Positions 36,556 to 46,905 of a stretch of 64,000 nucleotides of DNA are shown here, one piece after another. The notes under the pieces are model-generated. The model saw only the letters and a program-made list of their open reading frames with translations, had not been told where the DNA came from and searched no databases. The position numbers were made by a program, and so were the translations under genes. The stretch is taken from the NCBI GenBank assembly GCA_016717855.1, contig JADKEV010000001.1:310001-374000 (forward strand), read 5' to 3'. The stretch comes from Betaproteobacteria bacterium (GTDB lineage: Bacteria; Pseudomonadota; Gammaproteobacteria; Burkholderiales; Casimicrobiaceae). Positions within the stretch are counted from its first letter, which is position 1; the number at the start of each line of letters is the position of its first letter.

Positions 36556-37134
36556 TCATTCTCCGGCGAGCAGCGCCGATGCGGCGAACGCCAGGTCGGG
36601 AAACACCATGGTTCCCGGCGGCAGGTTGCCGGCGGCGAGCGTCTTTTCGCCCTTGCCGGTCAACACCAGCATCGGGCGCGCGCCGACCGCATGCGCCGCC
36701 TGCAGGTCGCGCAAGCCGTCGCCGACCGCCGGCACATCGGTCAGGTCGACGCCGAAGCGCGAACCGATCGCTTCGAGCATCCCCGGCTTGGGCTTGCGGC
36801 AGTCGCATTGCGAATCCGCCGCGTGCGGACAATAGAACACAGCATCGATCCGCCCGCCGGCCTGGGCCAGCGCCTTGAACATCTTCTCGTGGATCGACGT
36901 CAGCATCGTCATCCCGAACAGTCCGCGGCCGACGCCCGACTGGTTGGTCGCGACGACGACGCGGTACCCGGCCTGGTTGAGCCGGGCGATCGCTTCCAGG
37001 CTGCCGGGAATGGCCCGCCATTCCTCGGGCGACTTGATGAAGTGATCGCTGTCGTGATTGATCACGCCGTCGCGGTCGAGCACGATCAGCTTGAGCATCC
37101 TGTGGGCGTGCGTGTCGGTGGCGAACTGGACCAT
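36556..37134 (-). CDS. gmhB: D-glycero-beta-D-manno-heptose 1,7-bisphosphate 7-phosphatase
   Basis: 192 residues of HAD fold. The nucleophile and acid are D20 and D22 in IVLDRDGVINHD. The GmhB-specific zinc knuckle CPHAADSQCDCRKPKPGML is present, and GDGLRDLQAA supplies motif IV. It dephosphorylates the heptose bisphosphate for ADP-heptose and LPS core synthesis. The start at 37134 has AGGAAG 9 bases before it; ATG 37098 is an alternative that would remove 12 residues. It follows glyS by 11 bp. Confidence 0.93.
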   Translation of the reverse strand: MVQFATDTHAHRMLKLIVLDRDGVINHDSDHFIKSPEEWRAIPGSLEAIARLNQAGYRVVVATNQSGVGRGLFGMTMLTSIHEKMFKALAQAGGRIDAVFYCPHAADSQCDCRKPKPGMLEAIGSRFGVDLTDVPAVGDGLRDLQAAHAVGARPMLVLTGKGEKTLAAGNLPPGTMVFPDLAFAASALLAGE

Positions 37135-37145
37135 GGAGAGTCTTC

Positions 37146-39256
37146 CTAACTGGCGAGCCTGGAAATGTCCGCGACCTGGTTCATCAGGCCGCCCAGCCGG
37201 TTGAGCAGCGCCAGCCGGTTGGCCCGGACCTTGGCATCGTCGGCGTTGACCAGCACCTGCTCGAAGAACGCGTCGACCTCCGGCCGCAAGCCGGCCAGCG
37301 ACTTGAGGGCCGTCGTGTACCGGCCCGCGGCGAGCTCCGCGCCGACCAGCGGCTCGGCGGCGAGCAGCGCGGCGTGCAGGCTCTTCTCGGCGGCGTCGGT
37401 CAACACCGCCGGGTCGATCTCGCTGCCCACCGCGTCCGCCTTCTTCAGGATGTTCTGGATCCGCTTGTTCGCGGCCGCCAGCGCGGCGGCTTCCTCCAGC
37501 GCGCCGAACTCGCGGACCGCGGCCAACCGCGCCGGTACCAGGTCGATGCGCACGGGCATCTGCGCGAGCACCGCCTCGACTTCGTTGGCCGTGTAGCCCT
37601 CTTCCCGCTGCAGGCCGCGCAGCCGCTCGAGCATGAAGCCGTGCAGGTCGCCGGCTACGGTCGCCGACAACATTCCGGTCGGAAAGCGCGCGACCGCCAG
37701 CCGCAGCAACTCGGTGAGATCGAGCGGCAGCCGGCGCTCGATCAGGATGCGCAGCACGCCCAACGCGTGCCGGCGCAGGCCGAACGCATCCTTGTCGCCA
37801 GTGGGCACGAGGCCGATGCCGTAGATGCCGGCCAACGTGTCGAGCTTGTCGGCGAGCGCGACGCAGACCGCCGTCGATCCCTCGGGCAGCCGGTCGCCGG
37901 CGAACTTCGGCCGGTAGTGCTGCTCGATCGCGTCGGCAACCTCGGCGGGTTCGCCATCGTGCTGCGCATAGTAGCGGCCCATGATCCCCTGCAATTCCGG
38001 GAACTCGCCAACCATGTCGGTCTGCAGGTCCGCCTTGGCCAGCGCCGCCGCGTGCTGCGCGAGGCCCGGATCGCTGCCAATCAGCTTCGCGATCTGCGCG
38101 GCGAGTTTCTGCAGCCGCTCGACCCGCTGCAATTGCGTGCCGAGCTTGTTGTGATAGACGACGTTGGCCAGCCGCGCGACGCGATCGGCCAGCTTCGTCT
38201 TCCGGTCCTGGTCGAAAAAGAACTTCGCGTCGGCCAGGCGCGGGCGCACGACGCGCTCGTTGCCCTGCACGATCCACTTCGGATCGGCGAGGGCCATGTT
38301 GCTCACGATCAGGAACTCCTGCCGCAGGCGGCCGGCGCGGTCGAACAGCGGGAAGTACTTCTGGTTGGCGCGCATGGTCAGGATCAGGCATTCCTGCGGC
38401 ACGGCCAGGAACTCGCGCTCGAAGCGGCCCATGTAGACGGCCGGGTTCTCGGTCAGCGCGGTGACTTCGTCGAGCAGCGCATCGTAGACCGCGTCGGGCT
38501 GCAGATCCGCGTCGAGTCCGGCCGCGGCGCTCGCGAGCTGCGCGGCGATGTGGTCCTGGCGGCGCGCGAAACTCGCGATCACCTTGCCTGCGCCGGCCAG
38601 GCTCGCGGCGTAATCGCCGGAATCGGCGAGTTCGATGATGCGCTGGCCCTGGAACCGGTGGCCTTCGGTGATACGGCCGGCTTCCAGCCCCAGCACCGCG
38701 ACCGGCACGATGTCCGCGCCATGCAGCGCGACCAATCGATGCGCGGGCCGCACGAACTTCTGGTCGCTGCCATCCGGGCGCTGATACACCATCACCTTCG
38801 GGATCGGCAGCTTGTCCACGGTATCGGTCAGCACCGCAGCCAGGCCGGCAGCCAGGTCGCTGCCGGCGGCGATGTAGCCGTAGAACAGCGACTCGCCCTT
38901 GCCGTCGGGCGCACGCTCGAAATCGGCTGCCGTCAGGTGCGACCAGCCGCGCGCGGCGAGCTTTTTGGTCAGCGCCGGCGTCGGCTGTCCGTCGGGCCCG
39001 AAGGCGACGCTGACCGGCAGGATCTTCTCGCGCAGCTTCACGTCGGGCGACCTGGCGGCCACCTGCGTGATGCTCACCGCCAGCCGTCGCGGCGTCGCAT
39101 AGGCTGTGCTGACGCTGCCCTCGGCCAGGAACTTGTGCTTGTCGAGTCCCGCCCGGATACCTTCGGCGAAGGCGGCGCCCAGGCGCGCCAGCGCCTTCGG
39201 CGGCAATTCCTCGGTCAGCAGTTCGACCAGCAGCGTGCGGTGCCCGGTCGCGGCGC

Positions 39257-39260
<4 letters not shown>
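37146..39260 (-). CDS. glyS: Glycine--tRNA ligase beta subunit
   Basis: 704 residues. The N-terminus (LLVELLTEELPPKAL) and the internal motifs YATPRRLAV, FGPDGQPTPAL, ALTENPAVYMGRFEREFL and VVRPRLADAKFFFDQD are all characteristic of bacterial GlyS. The C-terminal anticodon-binding region includes ANKRIQNILKK and FFEQVLVNADD. With GlyQ it forms the alpha2beta2 enzyme that charges tRNA-Gly. Its start overlaps the glyQ stop by 4 bases. Confidence 0.97.
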
Positions 39261-40151
<891 letters not shown>

Positions 40152-40296
40152 CGCGGGTCCGGATGATTGAAGTCGGGCGGGAGCCGGCGGCAGGCCGGTT
40201 GTCCAGAACGCCCGATTTTACTGGTTTTGCGGCAGCGGACAGGACGAACCTGCGGCGGGGCCGCCGTTTCGCGAAGACTGGCCGCCCGCACGCGAC

Positions 40297-40324
40297 GAAG
40301 GCCGGAGAACATTCTCCGGCCTTC
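40297..40324. terminator. Perfect 13-bp hairpin between the propeller lipoprotein and glyQ
   Basis: GAAGGCCGGAGAA and TTCTCCGGCCTTC are perfect inverted copies with a 2-nt loop. There is no T run on either side, so it may be a Rho-assisted or weak terminator for the lipoprotein gene on the minus strand, or a transcript stabiliser. Confidence 0.55.
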
Positions 40325-40374
40325 GCCCTGCCCTCGTCCGGCCGCCGCAGCGGCGGCGGGGGGAATTCCGCGGA

Positions 40375-41583
40375 TCAGAACGACGAGAGGTTCACGCCGC
40401 CCTCGCCGACGGCGGCATAACCCAACAGGCCGAACAGCACCGCGTTGAGGTGGCTGGTCGTGCCCGAAGCGACGATCTGCCAGGTGACGCCGTCGGTGCT
40501 GGTGACGATGGTGCCGTTGTCGCCCACGACGGTGAACTGGTTGCCGACGCTGATGCTGTTGAGCTGGTTGACCGTCACCGGCGGGATCGCCGTCCACGTG
40601 ACCGCGTCCGTGCTGCTGATCATCGCGCCCGCGGTGCCGACGGCGACGTAAAGTAGATTGACGGCGCTGTACGCCACGCTCTTCAGCGTCTCCACGGTCG
40701 GCGTCGTAACGGCCGTCCACGTCGCGCCGTCGGCGCTCGTCAGCAGCGTGCCGCCCGCCCCTACGGCGATGTACTGGAAGTTCACGAAGCTCACGCCGTA
40801 CAGGTGATTGGTGGTCCCCGAAGTCTGCGTGGCCCAGCTCGTCCCGCCATCCGGGCTGCGGATGATCGTCCCGTTCGCGCCGACCGCGACCAGTCCCGAG
40901 TTGCCGATCGCGATCGCGTTCAGATCGTTCGTCGTGCCGCTGGCGATGGTGGTCCAGTCGATGGCATCGATGCTGTTGACGGCCACGCCGCCGGCGCCGA
41001 CGGCCGCGAACTTGCCGCCCCCGTAGGCAACGCCATTCAGCTCGGTCGTCACGCCGGAGGACACCGTCGTCCACGTGATCGCGTCCGGGCTGGCGAACGC
41101 CGTGCCGCCCTCGCCGACCGTCACGAACAGGCCGGGATAGGCGAGCGCGATGAAACCGAGTGCCTTGAGGTTGTTGCTGGCCAGCGGGACGCCGGGCGCC
41201 CAGGCCAGTCCCGACAAGCGCGGGACCGCCGCAATGGACGGCGATCCGTCACCGCCCGGTCCGCCGTCCTTGCGGCCGTTCACCGTGAACGAGTATGTCG
41301 TGCCATTGGTCAGCCCGGTGATGATCTGCGGCGAGACCGCGTTGCGGATGACCTTGGCTTGCGGCAGCGTGGTCCAGTTGCTCGTGGAGATGCTGCTCGC
41401 CGCGGCGCTGAACACCCAGTATTCCACGCCGGGCTCCATGGTCCAGGAGATCGTCACGCCGCCGTCGCCGGCGACGACCTTCACGTTGGAAGGCGCGCTG
41501 CTGGAACTGCCACCGCCGACGTTGCACGCCGCGACCAGGAGCGCCCCGAGTACCAGCACGGAAAGCGCGAGGAATTTCTTCAT
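40375..41583 (-). CDS. Secreted lipoprotein with Fn3-like domain and beta-propeller repeats
   Basis: 402 residues. Lipoprotein signal with lipobox LLVAAC (Cys at about 20) and a Gly/Ser linker. A fibronectin-III-like domain follows at 32-110 (GGVTISWTMEPGVEYWVFSA to TTYSFTVNGRKD). From about 130 to the end, seven repeats of about 39 residues share the pattern VGxGGTxxxSxDGxTWTxxxSGTTxxLxxV, a YCF48/kelch-like propeller in which the seventh repeat is short and probably closed by the first. It should sit on the outer membrane facing the periplasm or outside. Function is unknown; it is a single-gene unit. Confidence 0.75.
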   Translation of the reverse strand: MKKFLALSVLVLGALLVAACNVGGGSSSSAPSNVKVVAGDGGVTISWTMEPGVEYWVFSAAASSISTSNWTTLPQAKVIRNAVSPQIITGLTNGTTYSFTVNGRKDGGPGGDGSPSIAAVPRLSGLAWAPGVPLASNNLKALGFIALAYPGLFVTVGEGGTAFASPDAITWTTVSSGVTTELNGVAYGGGKFAAVGAGGVAVNSIDAIDWTTIASGTTNDLNAIAIGNSGLVAVGANGTIIRSPDGGTSWATQTSGTTNHLYGVSFVNFQYIAVGAGGTLLTSADGATWTAVTTPTVETLKSVAYSAVNLLYVAVGTAGAMISSTDAVTWTAIPPVTVNQLNSISVGNQFTVVGDNGTIVTSTDGVTWQIVASGTTSHLNAVLFGLLGYAAVGEGGVNLSSF

Positions 41584-41762
41584 GTCAAATGCCTTTGGTT
41601 AAGGTTGCAGCCCGAAAGCATGCAACGGATGAAATGTGGGCCGATCCGGCATGGGCGGCGCGCGAAAGGTCGCGGCGCAATGCGGCAGGAGGTCAGGAAC
41701 CCTCGATTGTAAATCATGCCCGCCGGCCGTGCGGCAGGAGCGTGGGCTTCCGACTCCTTCGC

Positions 41763-41907
41763 AGGATGGGTGGAGCGAAGCGATACCCATCGGTGGTGGG
41801 TCGAGCGCAGCGACACCCATCATCGTCTTCGAAGAACCGCCCCTCACCCCAACCCGCAAGCGGGGCGAGGGAGCAAGCCGGATGGGTGGAGCGAAGCGAT
41901 ACCCATC
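41763..41907. repeat. Cluster of three REP-like units with a GC palindrome
   Basis: The 450-bp space 41584-42033 has no intact gene. It holds plus-oriented units at 41763-41791, 41796-41821 and 41881-41907, and between the last two a CCCCTCACCCCAACCC / GCAAGCGGGGCGAGG arm. The stretch 41763-41880 is the approximate reverse complement of 28850-28962. Confidence 0.75.
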
Positions 41908-42033
41908 AATCGTGGACGGAGCGCAACCGCCGCTCCAGATACGCGCGTTCGGTGTCGTCTCTCTAGGGCGTGGCCCAGCATGCCGGAGGCGCGGGATGCC
42001 CGCCGGTGCCGGGGGCATCCGCTCGCGCCGCGC

Positions 42034-42217
42034 CTATTGGTCCGGCGGCCCGGCGACCAGCGGCCGGACTTCGATGGAACCGTTCGCGGCCGACGGAATC
42101 CGGCTCGCCCATTTGATCGCCTCGTCGAGGTCCGGTACCTCGATGATGTAGTAGCCGCCCAGCTGTTCCTTGGTCTCGGCGAACGGGCCGTCCGTGGTCG
42201 CGACCTTGCCATTGCAT
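42034..42217 (-). pseudogene. C-terminal remnant of a YciI-family protein
   Basis: A frame of about 60 codons ending with TAG at 42034-42036 reads NGKVATTDGPFAETKE, QLGGYYIIEVPDLDEAI, then RIPSAANGSIEVRP. This is the C-terminal half of a YciI/PhnB-like (DGPFAETKE) protein. Upstream the frame becomes unrelated Pro/Arg-rich sequence with no start codon, and the N-terminal half of the family is absent. The sigma factor gene that normally follows such genes is absent too. It appears to be a decayed fragment beside the REP cluster. Confidence 0.75.
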
Positions 42218-42309
42218 GCCGCGATGATTCCACAGAAACGGGCCGGGCGATAGCACGGAACTGGCGGACGCCGGCCGACCCGGCGCGGCGGGGCCGGGCC
42301 GCTGCGTCG

Positions 42310-42338
42310 AAAAAAAAAGGGCGCCCGTCAAGGCGCCC
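42310..42338 (-). terminator. Rho-independent terminator of the amtB operon
   Basis: GGGCGCC and GGCGCCC form a 7-bp stem with a CGTCAA loop; on the minus strand nine T follow. It lies about 80 bp after the amtB stop. Confidence 0.9.
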
Positions 42339-42419
42339 AAGAACACTGCTGAGGAGAAACTCCCGCCTGCGGCCCCCGCGGATCACGTGAACGTGAGCCG
42401 CAGGCGGTAAACTTTATGA

Positions 42420-43961
42420 TTAGTTGTGGTACGCGGTTTCGCCGTGCGAGGAAATGTCGAGGCCTTCGCGCTCCTCTTCTTCCGCCACGCGCAAACCGAT
42501 GGCCAGGTCGACGATCTTGTAGGCGATGTAGGCCACGACGGCGGACCAGACGATCGCGGTCCCGATGGCTTGCGCCTGTATCCACAGCTGGCCGGTGATC
42601 GAATAGTCGGTCGAGGCCTTGTTGGCGACGTAGTCGAAGATGCCCTGGCCGCCCATTCCGGGCGCCGCGAACACACCGGTGAGCAGCGCGCCGAGGATCC
42701 CGCCGACGCCGTGGACGCCGAACACGTCGAGCGAGTCGTCCGCGCCCAGCATCCGCTTGAGTCCGTTGACACCCCACAGGCAGATGAAGCCCGCGAGGAA
42801 ACCGAGGACGATGGCGCCGACCGGGCCGACGAAACCGCACGCCGGGGTGATGGCGACCAGGCCGGCCACCGCGCCCGACGCCGCACCAAGCATCGAGGGC
42901 TTGCCCTTGCCCATCCACTCGCCGGCCGTCCAGCCCATCACCGCCGCCGCCGTGGCGACCAGGGTGTTGACGAAGGCCAGCGCGGCGATGTCGCCCGCTT
43001 CCAGCGCGGAACCGGCGTTGAAGCCGAACCAGCCCATCCACAGCAGCGAGGCGCCGATCATGGTCATGGTCAGGCTGTGCGGGGCCATCGCTTCCTTGCC
43101 GTAGCCGATGCGCTTGCCGATCACGATCGCGCCGACCAGGCCGGCGACGCCGGCGTTGATATGCACCACCGTGCCGCCGGCGAAGTCCATCGCGCCCTTT
43201 TGCCAGAGCCAGCCGGCCTTGAGCGATTCCGAGGTCAGCGTCGCCGCGTCCTTGATCGCATCCGGGCCGGTCCAGAACCACACCATGTGCGCGATCGGCA
43301 GGTAGGCGAACGTGAACCAGAGCGTGACGAACGCCAGCACCGCCGAGAACTTGACCCGCTCGGCGAACGCGCCGACGATCAGCCCGCAGGTGATGGCGGC
43401 GAACGTGGCCTGGAACGCGACGAACGTGTACTCGGGAATCACGACGCCCTTGGTGAAGGTCGCCGCGGCCGCGAACGAGCCCTTGGAGGAATCGAAGATC
43501 CCCTTCAGGAACAGCCGGTCGAAGCTGCCGATAAATGCGTTGCCCTCGGTAAACGCCAGCGAGTAGCCGTAGATGACCCACAGCACGACGATCAGCGAAA
43601 AGACCACGAACACCTGCATGAGCACCGACAGCATGTTCTTGGTGCGCACCAGGCCGCCGTAGAACAGCGCCAGCCCCGGTATCGTCATCAGGATCACGAA
43701 CGCGGTGGCGACCATCATCCACGCGGTGTCGCCCTTGTTGGGCGTCGGGGCCGCGGCGGCCTCGGCAGGCTTGGCTTCCGCCGGCTTGGCATCCGCCGGG
43801 GCGGCCGGCGCAGCGGCTGCCGGTGCGGCTGGCGCTGCATCGACGGCCGCGGCCTTTTCAGGGGCCTTGTCCTGCGCCTGCGCGCCGACGGTGACCATCA
43901 CCGATAGCGCGCAAAAGAGGGCTGTTGCCAGCCACAGGGAAATTGCTTTGAGTTCAGACAT
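42420..43961 (-). CDS. amtB: Ammonium transporter
   Basis: 513 residues from ATG 43961 (AAGGAG 8 bases upstream); the longer frame to 44048 only shadows glnK. A signal peptide (to VGAQAQ) is followed by an unusual Ala/Pro/Lys-rich periplasmic linker of about 50 residues. Eleven membrane helices follow, with Amt landmarks ALFYGGLVRTKNMLS, DFAGGTVVHINAGVAGL (first pore His) and FGVHGVGGILGALLTG (second pore His). It conducts ammonium and is gated by GlnK, whose gene lies 10 bp upstream in the same operon. Confidence 0.95.
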   Translation of the reverse strand: MSELKAISLWLATALFCALSVMVTVGAQAQDKAPEKAAAVDAAPAAPAAAAPAAPADAKPAEAKPAEAAAAPTPNKGDTAWMMVATAFVILMTIPGLALFYGGLVRTKNMLSVLMQVFVVFSLIVVLWVIYGYSLAFTEGNAFIGSFDRLFLKGIFDSSKGSFAAAATFTKGVVIPEYTFVAFQATFAAITCGLIVGAFAERVKFSAVLAFVTLWFTFAYLPIAHMVWFWTGPDAIKDAATLTSESLKAGWLWQKGAMDFAGGTVVHINAGVAGLVGAIVIGKRIGYGKEAMAPHSLTMTMIGASLLWMGWFGFNAGSALEAGDIAALAFVNTLVATAAAVMGWTAGEWMGKGKPSMLGAASGAVAGLVAITPACGFVGPVGAIVLGFLAGFICLWGVNGLKRMLGADDSLDVFGVHGVGGILGALLTGVFAAPGMGGQGIFDYVANKASTDYSITGQLWIQAQAIGTAIVWSAVVAYIAYKIVDLAIGLRVAEEEEREGLDISSHGETAYHN

Positions 43962-43971
43962 GAGGGGCTCC

Positions 43972-44310
43972 TTACAGTGCGTCCGCGCCGGTTTCACCGG
44001 TACGGATACGCACGACTTGTTCGAGTTCGAACACAAAGATCTTTCCATCGCCGATCTTTCCGGTGTTCGCCGCTTTTTCGATCGCTTCGATGACGCGCTC
44101 GAGCAAGTTCGCCTGGATGGCCGCTTCGATCTTCACCTTGGGCAGAAAGTCCACGACATATTCCGCGCCGCGGTAGAGCTCGGTGTGGCCTTTCTGCCGG
44201 CCGAAGCCCTTGACCTCGGTGACCGTGATGCCGGTCACGCCGATCGCGGACAACGCCTCGCGGACCTCGTCGAGCTTGAAGGGTTTGATGATTGCTGTTA
44301 CGAGTTTCAT
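43972..44310 (-). CDS. glnK: PII signal-transduction protein GlnK
   Basis: 112 residues, exactly PII size. Y51 in YRGAEYVVDFLPK is the uridylylation site on the T-loop. The B- and C-loop signatures TGKIGDGKIFV and the N-terminal MKLVTAIIKPFKLDEV are also present. It senses ATP/ADP and 2-oxoglutarate and plugs AmtB when nitrogen is sufficient. It lies between a TorF porin gene and amtB in one operon. Confidence 0.97.
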   Translation of the reverse strand: MKLVTAIIKPFKLDEVREALSAIGVTGITVTEVKGFGRQKGHTELYRGAEYVVDFLPKVKIEAAIQANLLERVIEAIEKAANTGKIGDGKIFVFELEQVVRIRTGETGADAL

Positions 44311-44321
44311 GGAGGTCTCGC

Positions 44322-45086
44322 TCAGAAGTTGTATTTCACGAAGACGTAACCGGTGTCCTTGCCGATGAACTTCTTGTCGACCGGGGTGTAGAAGCTCTTG
44401 TCGGCATCGGTCGTGGTCACGCCCGCGCCGGCGGAAATGCCTTTGCCGAAGTCCTTGGCGATCTCGACCTTGAAGTCGCTATAGCTGGCCGCGTCGGCGC
44501 TGGGCCCGCGGAATTTCTGCTTGCCGCCGTGCACCGTCAGCGTCCACGTGTCGGCCACCGGAATCGCGGCGGTCAGGTCCCAGTACGTCGTGTGCTTGGA
44601 TTCGGCGGTGCCGAAGGCGTTGCTCAGCGCATGCGAGTACTTCGCGGTGATGAACTTGTACGACAGCGCGGCATAGACTTCGTTGGTGTTCGGATTGACG
44701 AAGCCATCCTTGACGCTGCCCAGGTACTGGTAGCGCAGGAAACCCACGTCCACCGCGATGTCGTCGGTGAGCGATTTCTTGTAGCCGCCATAGATGTCCA
44801 GTTCGACGCGGCCGGAGCTGATGCCGAAGTCGCGCAGCCACTCGATGTTCGAGCCCCAGACGCCGACGTACAGGCCGCTGTCGTGCGCGTAGTCGGCGCC
44901 GCCCTGGATCGCCGGCTTGAAGTCGGTTTGCGACAGGCCGCGGAAAATGTACTGGCTCCAGACGCCGACGTTGAAGGCCACCGGGAAAGCAGGTGCCGCG
45001 GCCGGGGCGGTTTGGGCCGTGGCGACCCCGGCGGTCATCCCGCACAGGAGTATCGCTACGGCGAGGCTTTTTCTGACTTGGTGCAT
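44322..45086 (-). CDS. TorF-family putative outer-membrane porin
   Basis: 254 residues. The signal peptide ends GVATAQT. The mature N-terminus (VAFNVGVWSQYIFRGLSQT) and following YAHDSGLYVGVWGSNIEW match the TorF family of small barrels commonly encoded before glnK-amtB. Alternating strands end with aromatic VFVKYNF. It probably lets small nitrogen compounds cross the outer membrane. It heads the operon behind a sigma-54-like promoter. Confidence 0.88.
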   Translation of the reverse strand: MHQVRKSLAVAILLCGMTAGVATAQTAPAAAPAFPVAFNVGVWSQYIFRGLSQTDFKPAIQGGADYAHDSGLYVGVWGSNIEWLRDFGISSGRVELDIYGGYKKSLTDDIAVDVGFLRYQYLGSVKDGFVNPNTNEVYAALSYKFITAKYSHALSNAFGTAESKHTTYWDLTAAIPVADTWTLTVHGGKQKFRGPSADAASYSDFKVEIAKDFGKGISAGAGVTTTDADKSFYTPVDKKFIGKDTGYVFVKYNF

Positions 45087-45146
45087 GATGGTTTCCTTGT
45101 TGGTCGGTTGGCAAAACGAAAGCGCGTACTACGTCGCGGTCCATCT

Positions 45147-45162
45147 TGCACAAGCTGTGCCA
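45147..45162 (-). promoter_or_regulatory. Sigma-54-type promoter of the TorF-glnK-amtB operon
   Basis: On the minus strand TGGCACAGCTTGTGCA keeps the invariant GG-N10-GC spacing of -24/-12 promoters (consensus TGGCAC-N5-TTGCA, one mismatch). It lies about 60 bp before the porin start. Further upstream the spacer holds NtrC-like half-sites: TGCACCA at 45195, GGTGCA at 45221, and two TGGTGCG stretches near 45260-45285. NtrC control under nitrogen limitation is the expected logic; the half-sites are only suggestive. Confidence 0.65.
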
Positions 45163-45296
45163 GAAACCATTTGCTGCTTTTAATCAATGTTTTATGCACC
45201 AGAATTGCAATCTTTGTTGCGGTGCAAGGCAGACTGCCCGGCCATGTTGGTTCCAACATGGTGCGTTGCTGCCGTATTTTGGTGCGCCAGGGTCCG

Positions 45297-46904
45297 CTAG
45301 ACGAAATGGGCGGCGGCGACCAGGGCTTGCGTATATGCGTGGGCCGGCTGGTCGAAGATCCGCTGGGCATCGCCCTCCTCGACGATCTCGCCGTCCTTCA
45401 TCACCAGCACGCGGTGCGCCATCGCCCGGATCACGGCCAGGTCGTGGCTGATGAACACGTAGCTCATCCCGTACTTCTGCTGCAGGTCGCCCAGCAGCTG
45501 CAGCACCTGCTGCTGGACCGACACGTCCAGCGCCGACGTGGGTTCGTCGAGCACCAGCACCTCGGGCCGCAGCACCACCGCCCGCGCGATCGCGATGCGT
45601 TGCCGCTGCCCCCCGGAAAATTCGTGCGGATAGCGCGTCAACACATGCGTGGTGCCGTGCGCGTCATCGAGCCCCACTTCGGCGAGCATGTCGAGGATGC
45701 GCTGCCGGCGCTCCGCTTTCGACAATTCCGGCATGTGCAACTCGACTCCCTCGCCGACGATCTGCTCGATGGTCATCCGCGGGCTGAGGGAGCCGAACGG
45801 ATCCTGGAACACCACCTGCATCCGCCGGCGCATCGCACGCAGTGCGGTCCGGCCGGCGTTGTCGAGGCGCACGCCGTCGAAGGTCACGCTGCCGGTGGCG
45901 ATGTTTTGCAGCGCGAGCAGCGCCATCCCCAGTGTGGTCTTGCCCGAACCCGATTCGCCGACGATGCCGAGCGTCTCGCCCCGGCGCAACTCCAGCGTCG
46001 CCGCGCGCACCGCCTGGAACACGTCCTTGCCGAACCAGCCCCGCGCGCTCACGAAGTCCACGCCCACGCCCTGCCCCGAGACGAGTATCGGCGCAGCGGC
46101 CGGCACCGGTTGCACCGCCCGCCGCGGCCGGCTATTGATCAGCTTGATCGTATAGGGCTGCCGGGGGTGGGCGAAAACCTCGGCAGTGTCGCCCTGCTCG
46201 ACCAGCCGGCCGCGCTCCATCACGCCGACGCGGTGGGTGAAGCGGCGCACCAGGTTCAGGTCGTGGGTGATGAACAGCAGCGCCATGCCGAACTGCCGCT
46301 GCAGGTCGTCCAGCAGCGCGATGATCTGCGCCTGGATCGTGACGTCGAGCGCCGTGGTCGGCTCGTCGGCGATCAGCAGCTTGGGCCGGCACGCCAGCGC
46401 CATCGCGATCATCGCGCGCTGGCGCTGCCCGCCCGACAACTGGTGCGGATACGCTTCGACCCGGCGCGCCGGATCGGGAATCCCGGTGGTCGCGAGCAGT
46501 TCGATCGCACGTGCGCGCGCCTCCGCCGGCCGCAACGCCTCGTGCAGCTCAAGCACTTCGGCGATCTGGTTGCCCACCGTGTAGAGCGGATTGAGCGCGG
46601 TCATCGGCTCCTGGAAGATCATCGCGACTTCGTTGCCGCGGATGCCGCGCACCCGGCGCTCGCTGAGTTGCAGGATGTCCTCGCCCTGTAGCCGGATCGC
46701 GCCGTCATAGCGCGCCCCCTCGACCAGCCGCAGGATCGACAGCGCGGTCACCGACTTGCCGGAGCCCGATTCGCCAACCAGCCCGAACTTCTCGCCGGCG
46801 GACACCGTGAACGACACGCCGTCGACGACGCGCGAGGCGCCAAAGGTCACGCCCAGGTTGTCGATCGCAAGCAGCGGCGCCGCGGTGTTGGTGGTGGCGG
46901 CCAT
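45297..46904 (-). CDS. yejF: Peptide ABC transporter, fused double ATPase YejF
   Basis: 535 residues containing two complete ABC ATPases. The first has Walker A GESGSGKS at about 43, signature LSGGQRQRAM and Walker B LLIADEPTTALD. The second has GESGSGKTT at about 320, FSGGQRQRIAIARA and VLVLDEPTSALD. The head-to-tail fusion in one chain is typical of YejF. It powers microcin C/oligopeptide import through YejBE. It follows yejE by 1 base. Confidence 0.93.
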   Translation of the reverse strand: MAATTNTAAPLLAIDNLGVTFGASRVVDGVSFTVSAGEKFGLVGESGSGKSVTALSILRLVEGARYDGAIRLQGEDILQLSERRVRGIRGNEVAMIFQEPMTALNPLYTVGNQIAEVLELHEALRPAEARARAIELLATTGIPDPARRVEAYPHQLSGGQRQRAMIAMALACRPKLLIADEPTTALDVTIQAQIIALLDDLQRQFGMALLFITHDLNLVRRFTHRVGVMERGRLVEQGDTAEVFAHPRQPYTIKLINSRPRRAVQPVPAAAPILVSGQGVGVDFVSARGWFGKDVFQAVRAATLELRRGETLGIVGESGSGKTTLGMALLALQNIATGSVTFDGVRLDNAGRTALRAMRRRMQVVFQDPFGSLSPRMTIEQIVGEGVELHMPELSKAERRQRILDMLAEVGLDDAHGTTHVLTRYPHEFSGGQRQRIAIARAVVLRPEVLVLDEPTSALDVSVQQQVLQLLGDLQQKYGMSYVFISHDLAVIRAMAHRVLVMKDGEIVEEGDAQRIFDQPAHAYTQALVAAAHFV

Positions 46905-46905
46905 G

